This document shows, piece after piece, positions 56,258-64,000 of a stretch of DNA of 64,000 bases (the stretch's first letter is position 1; each line of letters starts with the position of its first letter). The notes beneath the pieces are model-generated. The model had not been told where the DNA came from, did no database searches, and worked only from the letters and a program-made list of their open reading frames with translations. The position numbers were made by a program, and so were the translations under genes. Source of the stretch: Pacificispira spongiicola (GTDB taxonomy: Bacteria; Pseudomonadota; Alphaproteobacteria; UBA8366; Aestuariispiraceae); NCBI RefSeq assembly GCF_012926505.1, contig NZ_JABBNT010000001.1, forward strand, positions 310,001 through 374,000, written 5' to 3'.

Positions 56258-56761
56258 ATGAATTATGCCATTACCCTGGAATCCCCCAAAGACATCGATG
56301 CCATTGAGACGCTGATCGAAGACGCCTTCGGTCCCGGGCGGCGGACACGCACTGTATTCCAGTTCCGAGACGGACGCGCGCCGCTGGCCGAATTCGGCTT
56401 CGTGGCCCATCTGGACGGCGACATGGTCGCGTCGATCCGGTTTTGGCCCGTGGTTCTACCGAACGGGCAGACCGTGCCGCTATTGGGGCCGCTCGCCGTG
56501 CGGCCCGAAATTCGCGGCTTGGGCATCGGTCGGGCCTTGATCCGCAAGGGTATCGATGCGGTGATGGAAAGCGGCGCGCCGGCGATCCTGATCATCGGCG
56601 ATCCAGGCTATTACGCGCCGTTCGGCTTCCGCGTCGATACTGTTCATGACCTGGACATGGGCGGTCCGGTAATGCCGCTGGCATTGATGGGCCTGGAATT
56701 CGTCGAAGGCAGCCTGTCGGGTCAATCCGGCACTGTGACCCCGGTCCCCGCCGATGTCTGA
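56258..56761 (+). CDS. GNAT-family N-acetyltransferase (YhbS-like)
   Basis: 167 residues. The acetyl-CoA pyrophosphate-binding motif is LLGPLAVRPEIRGLGIGRALIRKGI (core RGLGIGRAL). ILIIGDPGYYAPFGFRVDT is the conserved late strand of the YhbS-type subgroup. It presumably acetylates a small molecule or protein amine. Its last eight bases overlap the following ACT-like gene. Confidence 0.9.
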   Translation: MNYAITLESPKDIDAIETLIEDAFGPGRRTRTVFQFRDGRAPLAEFGFVAHLDGDMVASIRFWPVVLPNGQTVPLLGPLAVRPEIRGLGIGRALIRKGIDAVMESGAPAILIIGDPGYYAPFGFRVDTVHDLDMGGPVMPLALMGLEFVEGSLSGQSGTVTPVPADV

Positions 56762-57176
56762 GGTTACATTGCCCAGCCTTACATTGCCCAGCCTTCTGCT
56801 GGAACCGCTGCCGCATGGATATTCGATTTCGAAATTGACGCCCGGATCGCCAGCGCCCGATTGGGCACTCGGTGACGGCTGCGTCAGCGTCACGGCGGTG
56901 GAGGATGAAACCTCCATCGTATGCCGCAGCGACCGTGTGCCGGATGGGGTGGCACGGTCGGACGGCTGGACGGCGGTCAAGGTGACGACCCTGTTCGAAT
57001 TGGACGAGCCGGGGGTCGTTCTCGCCGCCGTTAAGCCGATCTCGCAGGCCGGTCTCGGTATCTTCGTCCTCTCGACCTATTATCGGGATTATATACTCGT
57101 CCGAACGGCGGAAATGGATCGAGCGGTCCGTCTATGGACCGATGCGGGTCACCAAATCGGCGATCAGGCGCGATAG
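56754..57176 (+). CDS. ACT-like domain protein (CASTOR/aspartokinase-type)
   Basis: 140 residues, two ACT-like halves. The second half shows the hallmark LDEPGVVLAAVKPISQAGLGIFVLSTYYRDYILVR (core GLGIFVLSTYYRDYILV), typical of ACT_7-type amino-acid-binding proteins. An exact tandem 15-bp duplication at 56764-56793 repeats TLPSL near the N-terminus. The gene is coupled to the GNAT gene and its 3' end overlaps the HutC-like gene on the other strand. Ligand unknown. Confidence 0.83.
   Translation: MSEVTLPSLTLPSLLLEPLPHGYSISKLTPGSPAPDWALGDGCVSVTAVEDETSIVCRSDRVPDGVARSDGWTAVKVTTLFELDEPGVVLAAVKPISQAGLGIFVLSTYYRDYILVRTAEMDRAVRLWTDAGHQIGDQAR
56764..56793 (+). repeat. Exact 15-bp tandem duplication within the ACT-like gene
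   Basis: The 15-mer TTACATTGCCCAGCC occurs at 56764-56778 and again at 56779-56793, in frame, duplicating five codons. It looks like a recent slippage event. Confidence 0.95.
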
Positions 57177-57877
57177 GCGAAACGGGTACCGAAGCATTGG
57201 CTGCTGCCCGGATGGCTCAGGCGCGATACCGTGGCTACATCGTCATGGGTCCAGGTCCGCCGCCGGAGAATCAGACAGGGCTCGCCGTCATCAAGGTCCA
57301 GCAATTCCCGTATCGTCGCGTCGGGCAAGGCGGCCTCGACGATATGTTCGACCTCCGACAGGACGGCGGCCCCCATCAGCGCGGCATACGGGGTAACGCG
57401 GGTGAAATCCGTATCCAGATAGTTGGGGAAGATGGCCGGATTGACATATCGGTCTTCCACCTGAACCGGAATGCCGTCGCCCAGATGCAGCACGACCGAA
57501 TGAAACACCCGGCTGCCCGGCGGCAGGTGCATTTCTTCCGCCAGCCCCCCAGCGGCGGCCACGGTTTCCAATGTGACCAACCGCTGCGAATGCGTCTGCC
57601 CCGCCGCCTGCAACTGGTCCGCGATGCTGCGCAGTTCCAGAATTTCAACCGGCGCCTTGCGTTCCGCGACATAGGTGCCGGTGCCCTGAACCCGCACCAG
57701 AACGCCCGCTTGCGACAATTCTCGCAAGGCCCGGTTCACCGTCATGCGGCTGACGCCCATATCGCGCAGCAGCTCGTTTTCCGACGGAATACGGTCGCCG
57801 GGTTTCAAACGTCCGGTTTCGATGCGTTCCAGGATCGTCCGCTTGATCCGTTCGTATTGTGGTACGGCGTGCGTCAC
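57164..57877 (-). CDS. GntR/HutC-type transcriptional regulator (UTRA domain), second copy
   Basis: 237 residues from GTG 57877, preceded by AAGGCGGA; TTG 57892 would overlap the PhyH stop. The DNA-binding part GDRIPSENELLRDMGVSRMTVNRALRELSQAGVLVRVQGTGTYVAE (core GVSRMTVNRALRELSQAGVL) and the UTRA part (HSVVLHLGDGIPVQVEDRYVNPAIFPNYLDTDFTRVTP, core GIPVQVEDRYVNPAIFPNYL) match canonical HutC more closely than the regulator inside the hut cluster does. It follows the PhyH-like gene on the same strand, and a perfect HutC-type palindrome lies in the promoter of that gene. It probably controls the PhyH/cupin/creatinase group, alone or together with hut. Confidence 0.85.
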   Translation of the reverse strand: MTHAVPQYERIKRTILERIETGRLKPGDRIPSENELLRDMGVSRMTVNRALRELSQAGVLVRVQGTGTYVAERKAPVEILELRSIADQLQAAGQTHSQRLVTLETVAAAGGLAEEMHLPPGSRVFHSVVLHLGDGIPVQVEDRYVNPAIFPNYLDTDFTRVTPYAALMGAAVLSEVEHIVEAALPDATIRELLDLDDGEPCLILRRRTWTHDDVATVSRLSHPGSSQCFGTRFAYRA

Positions 57878-57888
57878 CGATCCGCCTT

Positions 57889-58719
57889 TCAATCCGAATA
57901 GACGATAGGGAACTGTTCCCCGCCGAACGGCGCACCGTCCTCGTATTCCAGGTCCGGAAAGGCTGGGGATGTCATGCCGGGCCGCTTCACGAATGTCGCA
58001 TCGTCGCCGACCAGCCGCCAGGACACGACCCGCCGCCGGATCGGCGAATTGTTCGCGGGCGCCCCGTGCAGCATGCCGAAATTGAAGACAACGGCGTCGC
58101 CCGGCTCCACCGCCCAGCCCAGAATATCGAACTGGTCGCGGTTCGCGGCGACGTCCGGCACGCCGCTGCTGTCGTCATTGGCATAGAGGTCCGTCCCGTC
58201 GAAGCGCGTCGGCTTGAAGCTTGTGCCCCACAGATGCGACCCGGCGACATATTCGATCGTGCGTTCGCGCGGCACGGGGTCCAACGGCACCCAGAAACTG
58301 ACGCTCTGCCGCGCCTCGACCAGATAGTAGGGCCCGTCCTGGTGCCAGGGGGTGACGGTGCTGTTCCCCGGTTCCTTCACCAGAATATGTTCGTGGAACA
58401 TGCGCGCGGTATGCGATCGCATCAGCCCCGCCGCCAAGGCGCCCAGAGGAGAATTGGTGACGAAATCGCGGAAGAACGGGTTGGTGTTCCAAGTCACATA
58501 GTCCTGAAAGAACGGCGATTTCCCATCGTCGGGACGGTAGGTGCGTTCCCGCCAGGATGGGTTTTCCATCGCCCAGTCGATGCCGTCGGCCAGAACCGTC
58601 TGCCAATCGTTGAAGACGCCGCGCAGGACGACCGCCCCATCCGTTTCGAACCGCTCTACCGTTTCCGGCGTCAGTCCGAGAAGTCCGATATCCGCTGCCT
58701 TGGCTTGCTGTTCCGTCAT
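57889..58719 (-). CDS. Phytanoyl-CoA dioxygenase (PhyH) family oxygenase
   Basis: 276 residues, GGAGGA before the ATG. The Fe(II)/2-oxoglutarate site is seen in TPWHQDGPYYLVEARQSVSFWVPL (His-x-Asp core WHQDG) and the distal His plus Arg in FNFGMLHGAPANNSPIRRRVVSWR. Opening ERFETDGAVVLRGVF is typical. It probably hydroxylates or demethylates a small substrate. Context (creatinase, HutC-type regulator) suggests a methylated amine or guanidino compound, but this is inference. Confidence 0.88.
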   Translation of the reverse strand: MTEQQAKAADIGLLGLTPETVERFETDGAVVLRGVFNDWQTVLADGIDWAMENPSWRERTYRPDDGKSPFFQDYVTWNTNPFFRDFVTNSPLGALAAGLMRSHTARMFHEHILVKEPGNSTVTPWHQDGPYYLVEARQSVSFWVPLDPVPRERTIEYVAGSHLWGTSFKPTRFDGTDLYANDDSSGVPDVAANRDQFDILGWAVEPGDAVVFNFGMLHGAPANNSPIRRRVVSWRLVGDDATFVKRPGMTSPAFPDLEYEDGAPFGGEQFPIVYSD

Positions 58720-58773
58720 GACGTCCTCCCGCTGACAAAAATTTGCGCCGCCTCAATTCCACGGCAACGCTAC

Positions 58774-58785
58774 TTGTATATACAA
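58774..58785. promoter_or_regulatory. Perfect HutC-type palindrome upstream of the PhyH gene
   Basis: TTGTATATACAA is a perfect 12-bp palindrome 55 bases upstream of the PhyH start and about 100 bases upstream of the divergent cupin gene. It agrees with the GTATATAC-type operators of HutC-family proteins and with the two degenerate 12-mers in the hut promoter. Confidence 0.7.
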
Positions 58786-58885
58786 CTTCTGTCAAACGAT
58801 ACCGTCGCTTGCGGAAGCGTCGGCCTTATGCGCTGATGCGGTCTTGGATTTCCGCCCCTCTCACCCCCAAATCCGCGATATCGCC

Positions 58886-59218
58886 ATGAAGATACCCACC
58901 TCCCCGTTTACCGTTACCGACTGGGCTAACCTGCCCCGAACCGAACATCCCGGAGAAACCGGTGTCGCCTATTGGCGCACGGTAACCGTCGGGGACCTTC
59001 GCATCCGTCAGGTCGAATATTCGCCGGGATATCTGGCCGACCATTGGTGTGACCGGGGCCATGTCTTCTATGTCCTGGAAGGGGAATTGGTGTCGGAACT
59101 GAAAGACGGGCGAAAGACCGTCATGACCGCCGGACAGAGCTATCACGTCTCGGATTTCGGGGATGCCGCACACCGGTCCTATTCGGAAAACGGGGCAAAG
59201 CTCTTCATCGTCGATTGA
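58886..59218 (+). CDS. DHCW-motif cupin fold protein
   Basis: 110 residues from ATG 58886; a start at 58844 is also open. The characteristic block EYSPGYLADHWCDRGHVFYVLEGEL holds the DH-W-C signature and the first metal His, and the second His is in HVSDFGDAAHRSYS. A small single-domain cupin of unknown activity. It faces the PhyH gene across the operator palindrome and converges with creatinase. Confidence 0.88.
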   Translation: MKIPTSPFTVTDWANLPRTEHPGETGVAYWRTVTVGDLRIRQVEYSPGYLADHWCDRGHVFYVLEGELVSELKDGRKTVMTAGQSYHVSDFGDAAHRSYSENGAKLFIVD

Positions 59219-59290
59219 GGCCCCCCGGCCGCCTGCTGGCGGATGCGGCCCGTATCGCGTCGGCAATACGGGCCACCTCCAACCTATTTC

Positions 59291-60511
59291 TTAGGCGACG
59301 ATGTTCTTCTCCGGCCCGTAAGGGAAGCCGGTGATGTTCTCCGCCCCGGTCTCGCCGACAACCAGGATATCGTGTTCCCGATACCCGCCTGCGCCCGGCC
59401 GGCCTTCCGGAATCCACAGCATCGGTTCCATCGACACGACCATGCCCGGTTCCAGCACCGTGTCGATATCCTCCCGCAGTTCCAGCCCCGCCTCGCGGCC
59501 GTAATAGTGGCTGAGGATACCGAAGGAATGGCCGTATCCGAAGGACCGGTATTGCAGCAAGCCTTCATCGGCGAAGAAGCGGTTGATCTCCGCACAAATG
59601 CCGGAGCATGTCGCGCCCGGCTTGATCAGGCTTATGCCCAATTCATGGGCGGCGATATTGGCCTTCCAGATGCGCAGGGACTCCGCGTCCGGTTCGCCCA
59701 GAAACAGGGTGCGTTCCAACGCCGTGTAGTAACCGGAAATCATCGGGAAGGTGTTGAGGGACAGAATATCCCCCATTTCCAGCTTTCGCGTCGTCACCGG
59801 GTTGTGTGCGCCGTCGGTATTGATGCCGGACTGGAACCAGACCCATGTGTCGCGCAATTCCGACTCCGGCCGCGACTTCGCGATTTCCAGTTCCATCGCA
59901 TCGCGGCCCGCCATGGCGACGTCGATTTCCCGCGTGCCCTCCTTGATCGCGGCGCGGATCGCCGCGCCCCCGACATCGGCGACGCGCGCGCCTTCCCGGA
60001 TCAGCACGATTTCTTCTGCCGACTTCACCATCCGCGCGGCCATCGTGTCCGGCGCGATATCGACCAGTTCCGGCCCGCCCAGCATGGAAACCGCCGTATC
60101 CCGCGCCGCCAAGGTCAGGTGGTCGCCCTCAATCCCCAGCCGTTTCACCGACGTCGGCAGGACGGAGGCAACAGCCCGCCAATAGTTGTTCCGCTGCCAA
60201 TCGGTATAGGTGACATTGTCGCCAAAGGACCGCCGCCAAGGCTGGCCCGCATCGATATTGGCGGAAATGGTGGTGCAGCGATCCTGCGTCACGACACAGC
60301 CATAGGGCCGCCCGAAGCTGCAATACAGGAAGCCGGAATAATAGGCGATGTTGTGCATGCTGGTCAGCAGCACCGCCGGGACATCCCGTTCCGCCATGAT
60401 CGCACGCAGGGTCGCCAGACGGCGTTCGTATTCCGCCGCGCTGAACGGCAGCGGGGCCTTTTCGCCATTGGGGCGTTGGAAGAATTCGGGGCGTTTCGAT
60501 AAATCGGTCAT
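59291..60511 (-). CDS. Creatinase (creatine amidinohydrolase)
   Basis: 406 residues from ATG 60511; the frame extends to 60652 but the extra sequence is not conserved. The sequence follows Pseudomonas creatinase closely along its length: SMHNIAYYSGFLYCSFGRPYG, DTWVWFQSGINTDGAHNPVTTRK (core SGINTDGAHNPVTTRK), DILSLNTFPMISGYYTALERTLFL, RSFGYGHSFGILSHYYGREAGLELREDIDTVLEPGMVVSMEP and the ending FPYGPEKNIV. This pita-bread-fold enzyme without metal hydrolyses creatine to sarcosine and urea. No sarcosine oxidase or urease is in the window. Confidence 0.93.
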   Translation of the reverse strand: MTDLSKRPEFFQRPNGEKAPLPFSAAEYERRLATLRAIMAERDVPAVLLTSMHNIAYYSGFLYCSFGRPYGCVVTQDRCTTISANIDAGQPWRRSFGDNVTYTDWQRNNYWRAVASVLPTSVKRLGIEGDHLTLAARDTAVSMLGGPELVDIAPDTMAARMVKSAEEIVLIREGARVADVGGAAIRAAIKEGTREIDVAMAGRDAMELEIAKSRPESELRDTWVWFQSGINTDGAHNPVTTRKLEMGDILSLNTFPMISGYYTALERTLFLGEPDAESLRIWKANIAAHELGISLIKPGATCSGICAEINRFFADEGLLQYRSFGYGHSFGILSHYYGREAGLELREDIDTVLEPGMVVSMEPMLWIPEGRPGAGGYREHDILVVGETGAENITGFPYGPEKNIVA

Positions 60512-60770
60512 CACACGACTCCATTGTCCAAACCGGGCAGTGGAGGGTTCGACATGCCCGGCTATACGTCCCGGCGTACAGGACAGCAGGTCACATCGTT
60601 CCGACGACCGTGACGAACTAAAGGCCCGCGACGCCATCGCGGCATCCGTCACGGCGGCGACTTTATGGAAGATCGGGATTTCCGGTCAATAGATTTGTCG
60701 GGACAACGATCCCGCTTGATCCGAAGCGCCGCACTGGCTATATCCGGGCGGTACCGCCGCTTCGGCGCAT

Positions 60771-60844
60771 GCGGGTGTAGTTCAATGGTAGAACGGCAGC
60801 TTCCCAAGCTGCATACGGGAGTTCGATTCTCCTCACCCGCTCCA
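60771..60844 (+). tRNA. tRNA-Gly (anticodon CCC)
   Basis: The 74-base cloverleaf starts GCGGGTG and ends CACCCGC-T-CCA, so CCA is encoded. The anticodon stem GCAGC/GCTGC holds loop TTCCCAA with anticodon CCC at 60803-60805. The T-arm loop is TTCGATT. Reads GGG codons. Confidence 0.96.
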
Positions 60845-60854
60845 AACTCTCCCC

Positions 60855-61634
60855 TTACTGTCCGCGATACCGTGCCTCAATCCGCGCCATGGTGCCGTCC
60901 GCCTTCATTTCGGCCAAGACCGCCGCGAATTGAGGGGCACGGTCGTCGGCGGTCGAAAAATGAGAGATCGCGAAATAGGAGGGGCGACCGCCCGCGGTGA
61001 AAGTGCTGCGCACGATCGGCAAGCCCAGCCGGGAAATTAGGTAATCGCCCAGCAAGGTCGGCGCGATCACCGTATCCAGCCGTCCGTTCACCATCATCTT
61101 GAAGGCACCTTCGTAATCGCCGACGGGAAACTTCGTCAGCGCTTCGTCCGTATCGAAGGGATCGAAATAGGCCGCCTTGCGCTGCACGCCGATGATCCGA
61201 CCCGCTAAATCCTCGTACCGCGCAATGTCGGGCTTCCCGGCCATTCGATAGAAGGATTTCGGTTCCGACGGCAGCGGTTCCTCGACATAGACCATGAAGG
61301 TTTCCCGTTCCGCCGTGCGGTTCGGGCCCAGCATCATGTCCGCCTCCCCCGTCAGCATCATGGCCAGGGCGCGGCGGAAGGGCGTATCGACAAAGCGCAG
61401 GGATATATCCAGACGCCGCGCCATTTCGCGGGCGACGTCGATATAGAAACCGGAAAACCGCGTCTGCCCGTTGCCGTCCGTTTCGATAATGCGATAGGGC
61501 GGGGCATCGTTGACGGCGACCAGGAATGTTTCCGGCTGCGCCTTTGCCGCCGGAACCGGGGAGACGGTGACGGCAGCGGCTGTCCAAAGCAACACCAAAC
61601 CAACCGCTCTGTTTTTCGGAATCCGCACCTTCAT
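60855..61634 (-). CDS. Periplasmic solute-binding protein (family 3)
   Basis: 259 residues from ATG 61634. The signal peptide spans about residues 1-31 (ending VPAAKAQ). The fold is seen in FSGFYIDVAREMARRLDISLRFVDTPFRRALAMMLTGEADMM (core FYIDVAREMARRLDISLRF) and RIIGVQRKAAYF. It resembles amino-acid or sensor-type binding proteins. No permease or kinase partner lies nearby, so whether it serves transport or signalling is unclear. Confidence 0.85.
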   Translation of the reverse strand: MKVRIPKNRAVGLVLLWTAAAVTVSPVPAAKAQPETFLVAVNDAPPYRIIETDGNGQTRFSGFYIDVAREMARRLDISLRFVDTPFRRALAMMLTGEADMMLGPNRTAERETFMVYVEEPLPSEPKSFYRMAGKPDIARYEDLAGRIIGVQRKAAYFDPFDTDEALTKFPVGDYEGAFKMMVNGRLDTVIAPTLLGDYLISRLGLPIVRSTFTAGGRPSYFAISHFSTADDRAPQFAAVLAEMKADGTMARIEARYRGQ

Positions 61635-61817
61635 GTCCTTCCGGTCCGATTCGATCGGCCGATATGGCACGCCGCCTTTTCCACTATTAGGCGTACTATA
61701 ATAATCTTCTCACCGCGAGGAAAGCGGCTCCCTTGCCGATCCGGCACCGAATTCCACTTGATCGAATGGGCGACCCGGCATCAAATCCGCCCGTTCGTCA
61801 CGTCCGGAGGTTCGGCC

Positions 61818-62612
61818 ATGTGCCGCTGGCTCGCCTATTGGGGCCCGCCCCTGTTCATGGAAGATTTGGTCACCAAGCCGGATCGGTCGCTGATCCATCA
61901 AAGCCTGCATGCGGCCGAGGCGAAGTCGGAAACCAATGGCGACGGTTTCGGCATCGGCTGGTACGGGGAACGGAACAATCCCGGCCTGTACCGCGAAATC
62001 CTGCCCGCCTGGAACGACGAGAACCTGAAACACCTGTCGGCGCAAATTCGATCCCGCCTGTTCTTCGCCCATGTCCGGGCCTCGACGGGGACGGCAACGA
62101 CGCGCGCCAACTGCCATCCCTTCACACAAGGCCGCTGGCTGTTCATGCATAACGGCCAGATCGGCGGCTATTCGAAAATCCGCCGGGCGCTCGAACAGGC
62201 CCTGCCGGACAGGCTCTATGCCTCCCGCCAGGGGACGACGGATTCCGAACTGATCTTCCTGTTGGCGCTATCGATGGGACTGGACGACGATCCGGTCGGC
62301 GCGATGGGCAAAAGCCTGGGCTTCGTCGAAGGCGAGATGCAAAAGGCGGGCATCGACGAACCGCTGCGTTTTACCGCCGCCCTGTCCGACGGCGACCGGC
62401 TGTTCGCCTTCCGCTATTCGACCGACGCCATGGCCCCGACGCTGTACCATTCCTGCACTGAAACGCCTTGCACTGGCGGCGGGTCGCTGACCGTCGTGTC
62501 CGAACCCCTGGACACCGACCGCAAACGCTGGACCGCAATCCCGCCCAGCCACGCGATCTCCGTCACGGCCGATGGCGCGTTGACGACGGTCCCGTTCGCG
62601 GTTCGGACCTAA
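61818..62612 (+). CDS. Class II glutamine amidotransferase (YafJ-like)
   Basis: 264 residues from ATG 61818 with GGAGG upstream. Cys2, exposed after Met removal, is the N-terminal nucleophile (MCRWLAYWG). Further class II motifs: SETNGDGFGIGWYG, FAHVRASTGTATTRANCHPF, MHNGQIGGYSKI and GTTDSELIFLL. The substrate of such stand-alone glutaminase domains is mostly unknown; EgtC-type ergothioneine enzymes are related, but no ergothioneine genes are nearby. Confidence 0.92.
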   Translation: MCRWLAYWGPPLFMEDLVTKPDRSLIHQSLHAAEAKSETNGDGFGIGWYGERNNPGLYREILPAWNDENLKHLSAQIRSRLFFAHVRASTGTATTRANCHPFTQGRWLFMHNGQIGGYSKIRRALEQALPDRLYASRQGTTDSELIFLLALSMGLDDDPVGAMGKSLGFVEGEMQKAGIDEPLRFTAALSDGDRLFAFRYSTDAMAPTLYHSCTETPCTGGGSLTVVSEPLDTDRKRWTAIPPSHAISVTADGALTTVPFAVRT

Positions 62613-62615
62613 GCG

Positions 62616-62897
62616 TCAGTGAATCTGCATCCAGGCGTCGGCGTAGCGGGCGTCGCCCGGCGTGACGAGATCGTAGCGCGCGACATGGACCGAATGCAGC
62701 GGACCGTCGATATTATCTACCCAGAAGTCCAGAAATTTGTGCAGTTCGGGATAGTCCGGCGCGATGTCCAGATGCTGCCAAACGAAGCTTTGCAGCAGGT
62801 CGGGATGGTCCGGCATGTGATAGAGGATTTCCGCCGTCGACAGGCGGTAGCCCTTCATCTGAAGGGAAAAGGAACCGTCGGAAACAAGATGGGTCAT
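62616..62897 (-). CDS. usg: Usg family protein
   Basis: 93 residues. The family pattern is clear: LQMKGYRLSTAEILYHMPDHPDLLQSFVWQ (core GYRLSTAEILYHMPDHP) and DFWVDNIDGPLHSVHVAR. Alphaproteobacterial Usg proteins are short and uncharacterised; the name comes from an old link to trp genes. It converges with the amidotransferase gene, four bases away. Confidence 0.9.
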   Translation of the reverse strand: MTHLVSDGSFSLQMKGYRLSTAEILYHMPDHPDLLQSFVWQHLDIAPDYPELHKFLDFWVDNIDGPLHSVHVARYDLVTPGDARYADAWMQIH

Positions 62898-63089
62898 GCA
62901 AAAAGCCTCCGTGTTCGTAACGGCGCGGTTCGCGCTCCATCCTGGAATTTTGACCCAAAACGCATTTTCGGCGCAATAAAAATGTTATATTTCAATGCTT
63001 TGTCAGCCAAACGCCCCGACTGCTGATAAATTTACATATGGCCTCTTGAAACGCGCCTCGGATTTCAATAAATGCAGTGCTACGCGAGC

Positions 63090-63116
63090 TTGGCACTCTC
63101 CTGCCATGAGTGCCAA
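63090..63116. promoter_or_regulatory. CIRCE element of groESL
   Basis: TTGGCACTC and GAGTGCCAA flank a 9-base spacer, matching the CIRCE inverted repeat bound by the HrcA repressor, about 50 bases upstream of groES. Two bases differ symmetrically from the TTAGCACTC consensus. Confidence 0.93.
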
Positions 63117-63167
63117 GTCATCATCAGCATGACAAACCTTTGTCTAAGGAATGGAGGAGGTTACATC

Positions 63168-63482
63168 ATGGCATTTCGTCCCTTGCACGACCGTGTTTTG
63201 GTTCGTCGAGTTGAAGAGGATCAGAAGACGGCCGGTGGGATCATCATCCCCGACACCGCCAAAGAAAAGCCGATGCAGGGCGAGATCATCGCTGTCGGCA
63301 CCGGGCATATTCAGGATGACGGCTCCGTCCGCGCCCTGGACGTCAAAGCGGGCGACATCGTGCTGTTCGGCAAATGGTCGGGCACCGAAGTCAAGATCGA
63401 CGGCGAAGACCTGTTGATCATGAAGGAAAGCGACATTCTGGGCGTTATCGAAGCGTCCGCCGCGAAGAAGAAGGCCGCCTGA
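63168..63482 (+). CDS. groES: Co-chaperonin GroES
   Basis: 104 residues from ATG 63168 with GGAGGAGG upstream. The mobile loop and core are typical: [36 protein letters not shown] (core [15 protein letters not shown] and [15 protein letters not shown]), then [23 protein letters not shown]. It caps the GroEL cage. It is regulated by CIRCE/HrcA and probably also by RpoH, encoded in this window. Confidence 0.98.
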   Translation: MAFRPLHDRVLVRRVEEDQKTAGGIIIPDTAKEKPMQGEIIAVGTGHIQDDGSVRALDVKAGDIVLFGKWSGTEVKIDGEDLLIMKESDILGVIEASAAKKKAA

Positions 63483-63486
63483 GTAA

Positions 63487-64000
<514 letters not shown>

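Noticed and set aside
60512-60652. An N-terminal extension of creatinase
   Set aside because: The extra 47 residues are Ser/Arg-rich and absent from known creatinases, whose length is about 403 residues.

Overview
The window reads as a chromosomal segment of a high-GC alphaproteobacterium, most like the Rhodospirillales. The signs are an RNase E with a long Arg/Lys-rich tail, an F0 ATPase operon in the order atpI-atpB-atpE-atpF'-atpF without the F1 genes, the pairs rluD-rpoH and hisZ-purA, a CIRCE-controlled groESL, and frequent GTG/TTG starts. Assignment is by gene content and family recognition only. No insertion sequence, prophage or CRISPR array was seen.

Layout. 1-4.6 kb: the 3' end of rne, then a tightly overlapping chain bcp / DUF455 ferritin-like / rlmJ / pirin. 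4.6-9.8 kb: a large Cache-HAMP-GAF-HD-GYP signalling protein, a small membrane protein, rluD and a PAS_5-like protein. 9.9-16.2 kb: rpoH, a membrane protein paired with a tail-anchored pseudokinase, then purA and hisZ. 16.3-20.1 kb: an NMT1/THI5-type binding protein with a C-terminal membrane anchor, a ferredoxin-reductase-type flavoprotein, a class II aldolase and a VOC protein. 20.2-24.7 kb: a polyprenyl diphosphate synthase followed by an LPG-synthase-like membrane protein, a methyltransferase-glycosyltransferase fusion with a histone-like Lys/Ala tail, and a second methyltransferase. 24.8-29.5 kb: a 2OG-Fe(II) oxygenase, an ohr / esterase / ohrR peroxide module with three operator palindromes, yidD, an IscU/SufU-like scaffold and folE. 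30.1-33 kb: the F0 operon. 33-44.5 kb: paiB-like and DUF427 genes, then a seven-gene histidine operon (hutI-hutH-hutU plus a four-gene amino-acid ABC importer) divergent from hutF-hutC. 44.6-52.1 kb: Prx5-type peroxiredoxin, argE, trkH, a PAS-GGDEF-EAL protein, a second folE, apaG and an OmpA-type lipoprotein. 52.3-55.9 kb: a YnjBCD-like ABC transporter. 56.2-60.5 kb: GNAT and ACT genes, a HutC-type regulator, PhyH-type dioxygenase, DHCW cupin and creatinase. 60.7-64 kb: tRNA-Gly(CCC), a solute-binding protein, a class II glutamine amidotransferase, usg, groES and the start of groEL.

How genes work together. The hut block covers histidine uptake and degradation to N-formylglutamate; hutG is not in the window. 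A second HutC-type repressor sits next to a PhyH/cupin/creatinase group. A perfect 12-bp palindrome in that group's divergent promoter resembles two degenerate 12-mers in the hut promoter, so the two repressors may share operators. Other points worth a second look are the pseudokinase, the lipid-linked-sugar-like cluster, an inverted repeat enclosing the atpE ribosome-binding site, a 25-bp tandem array of palindromes before folE, and the folE duplication.
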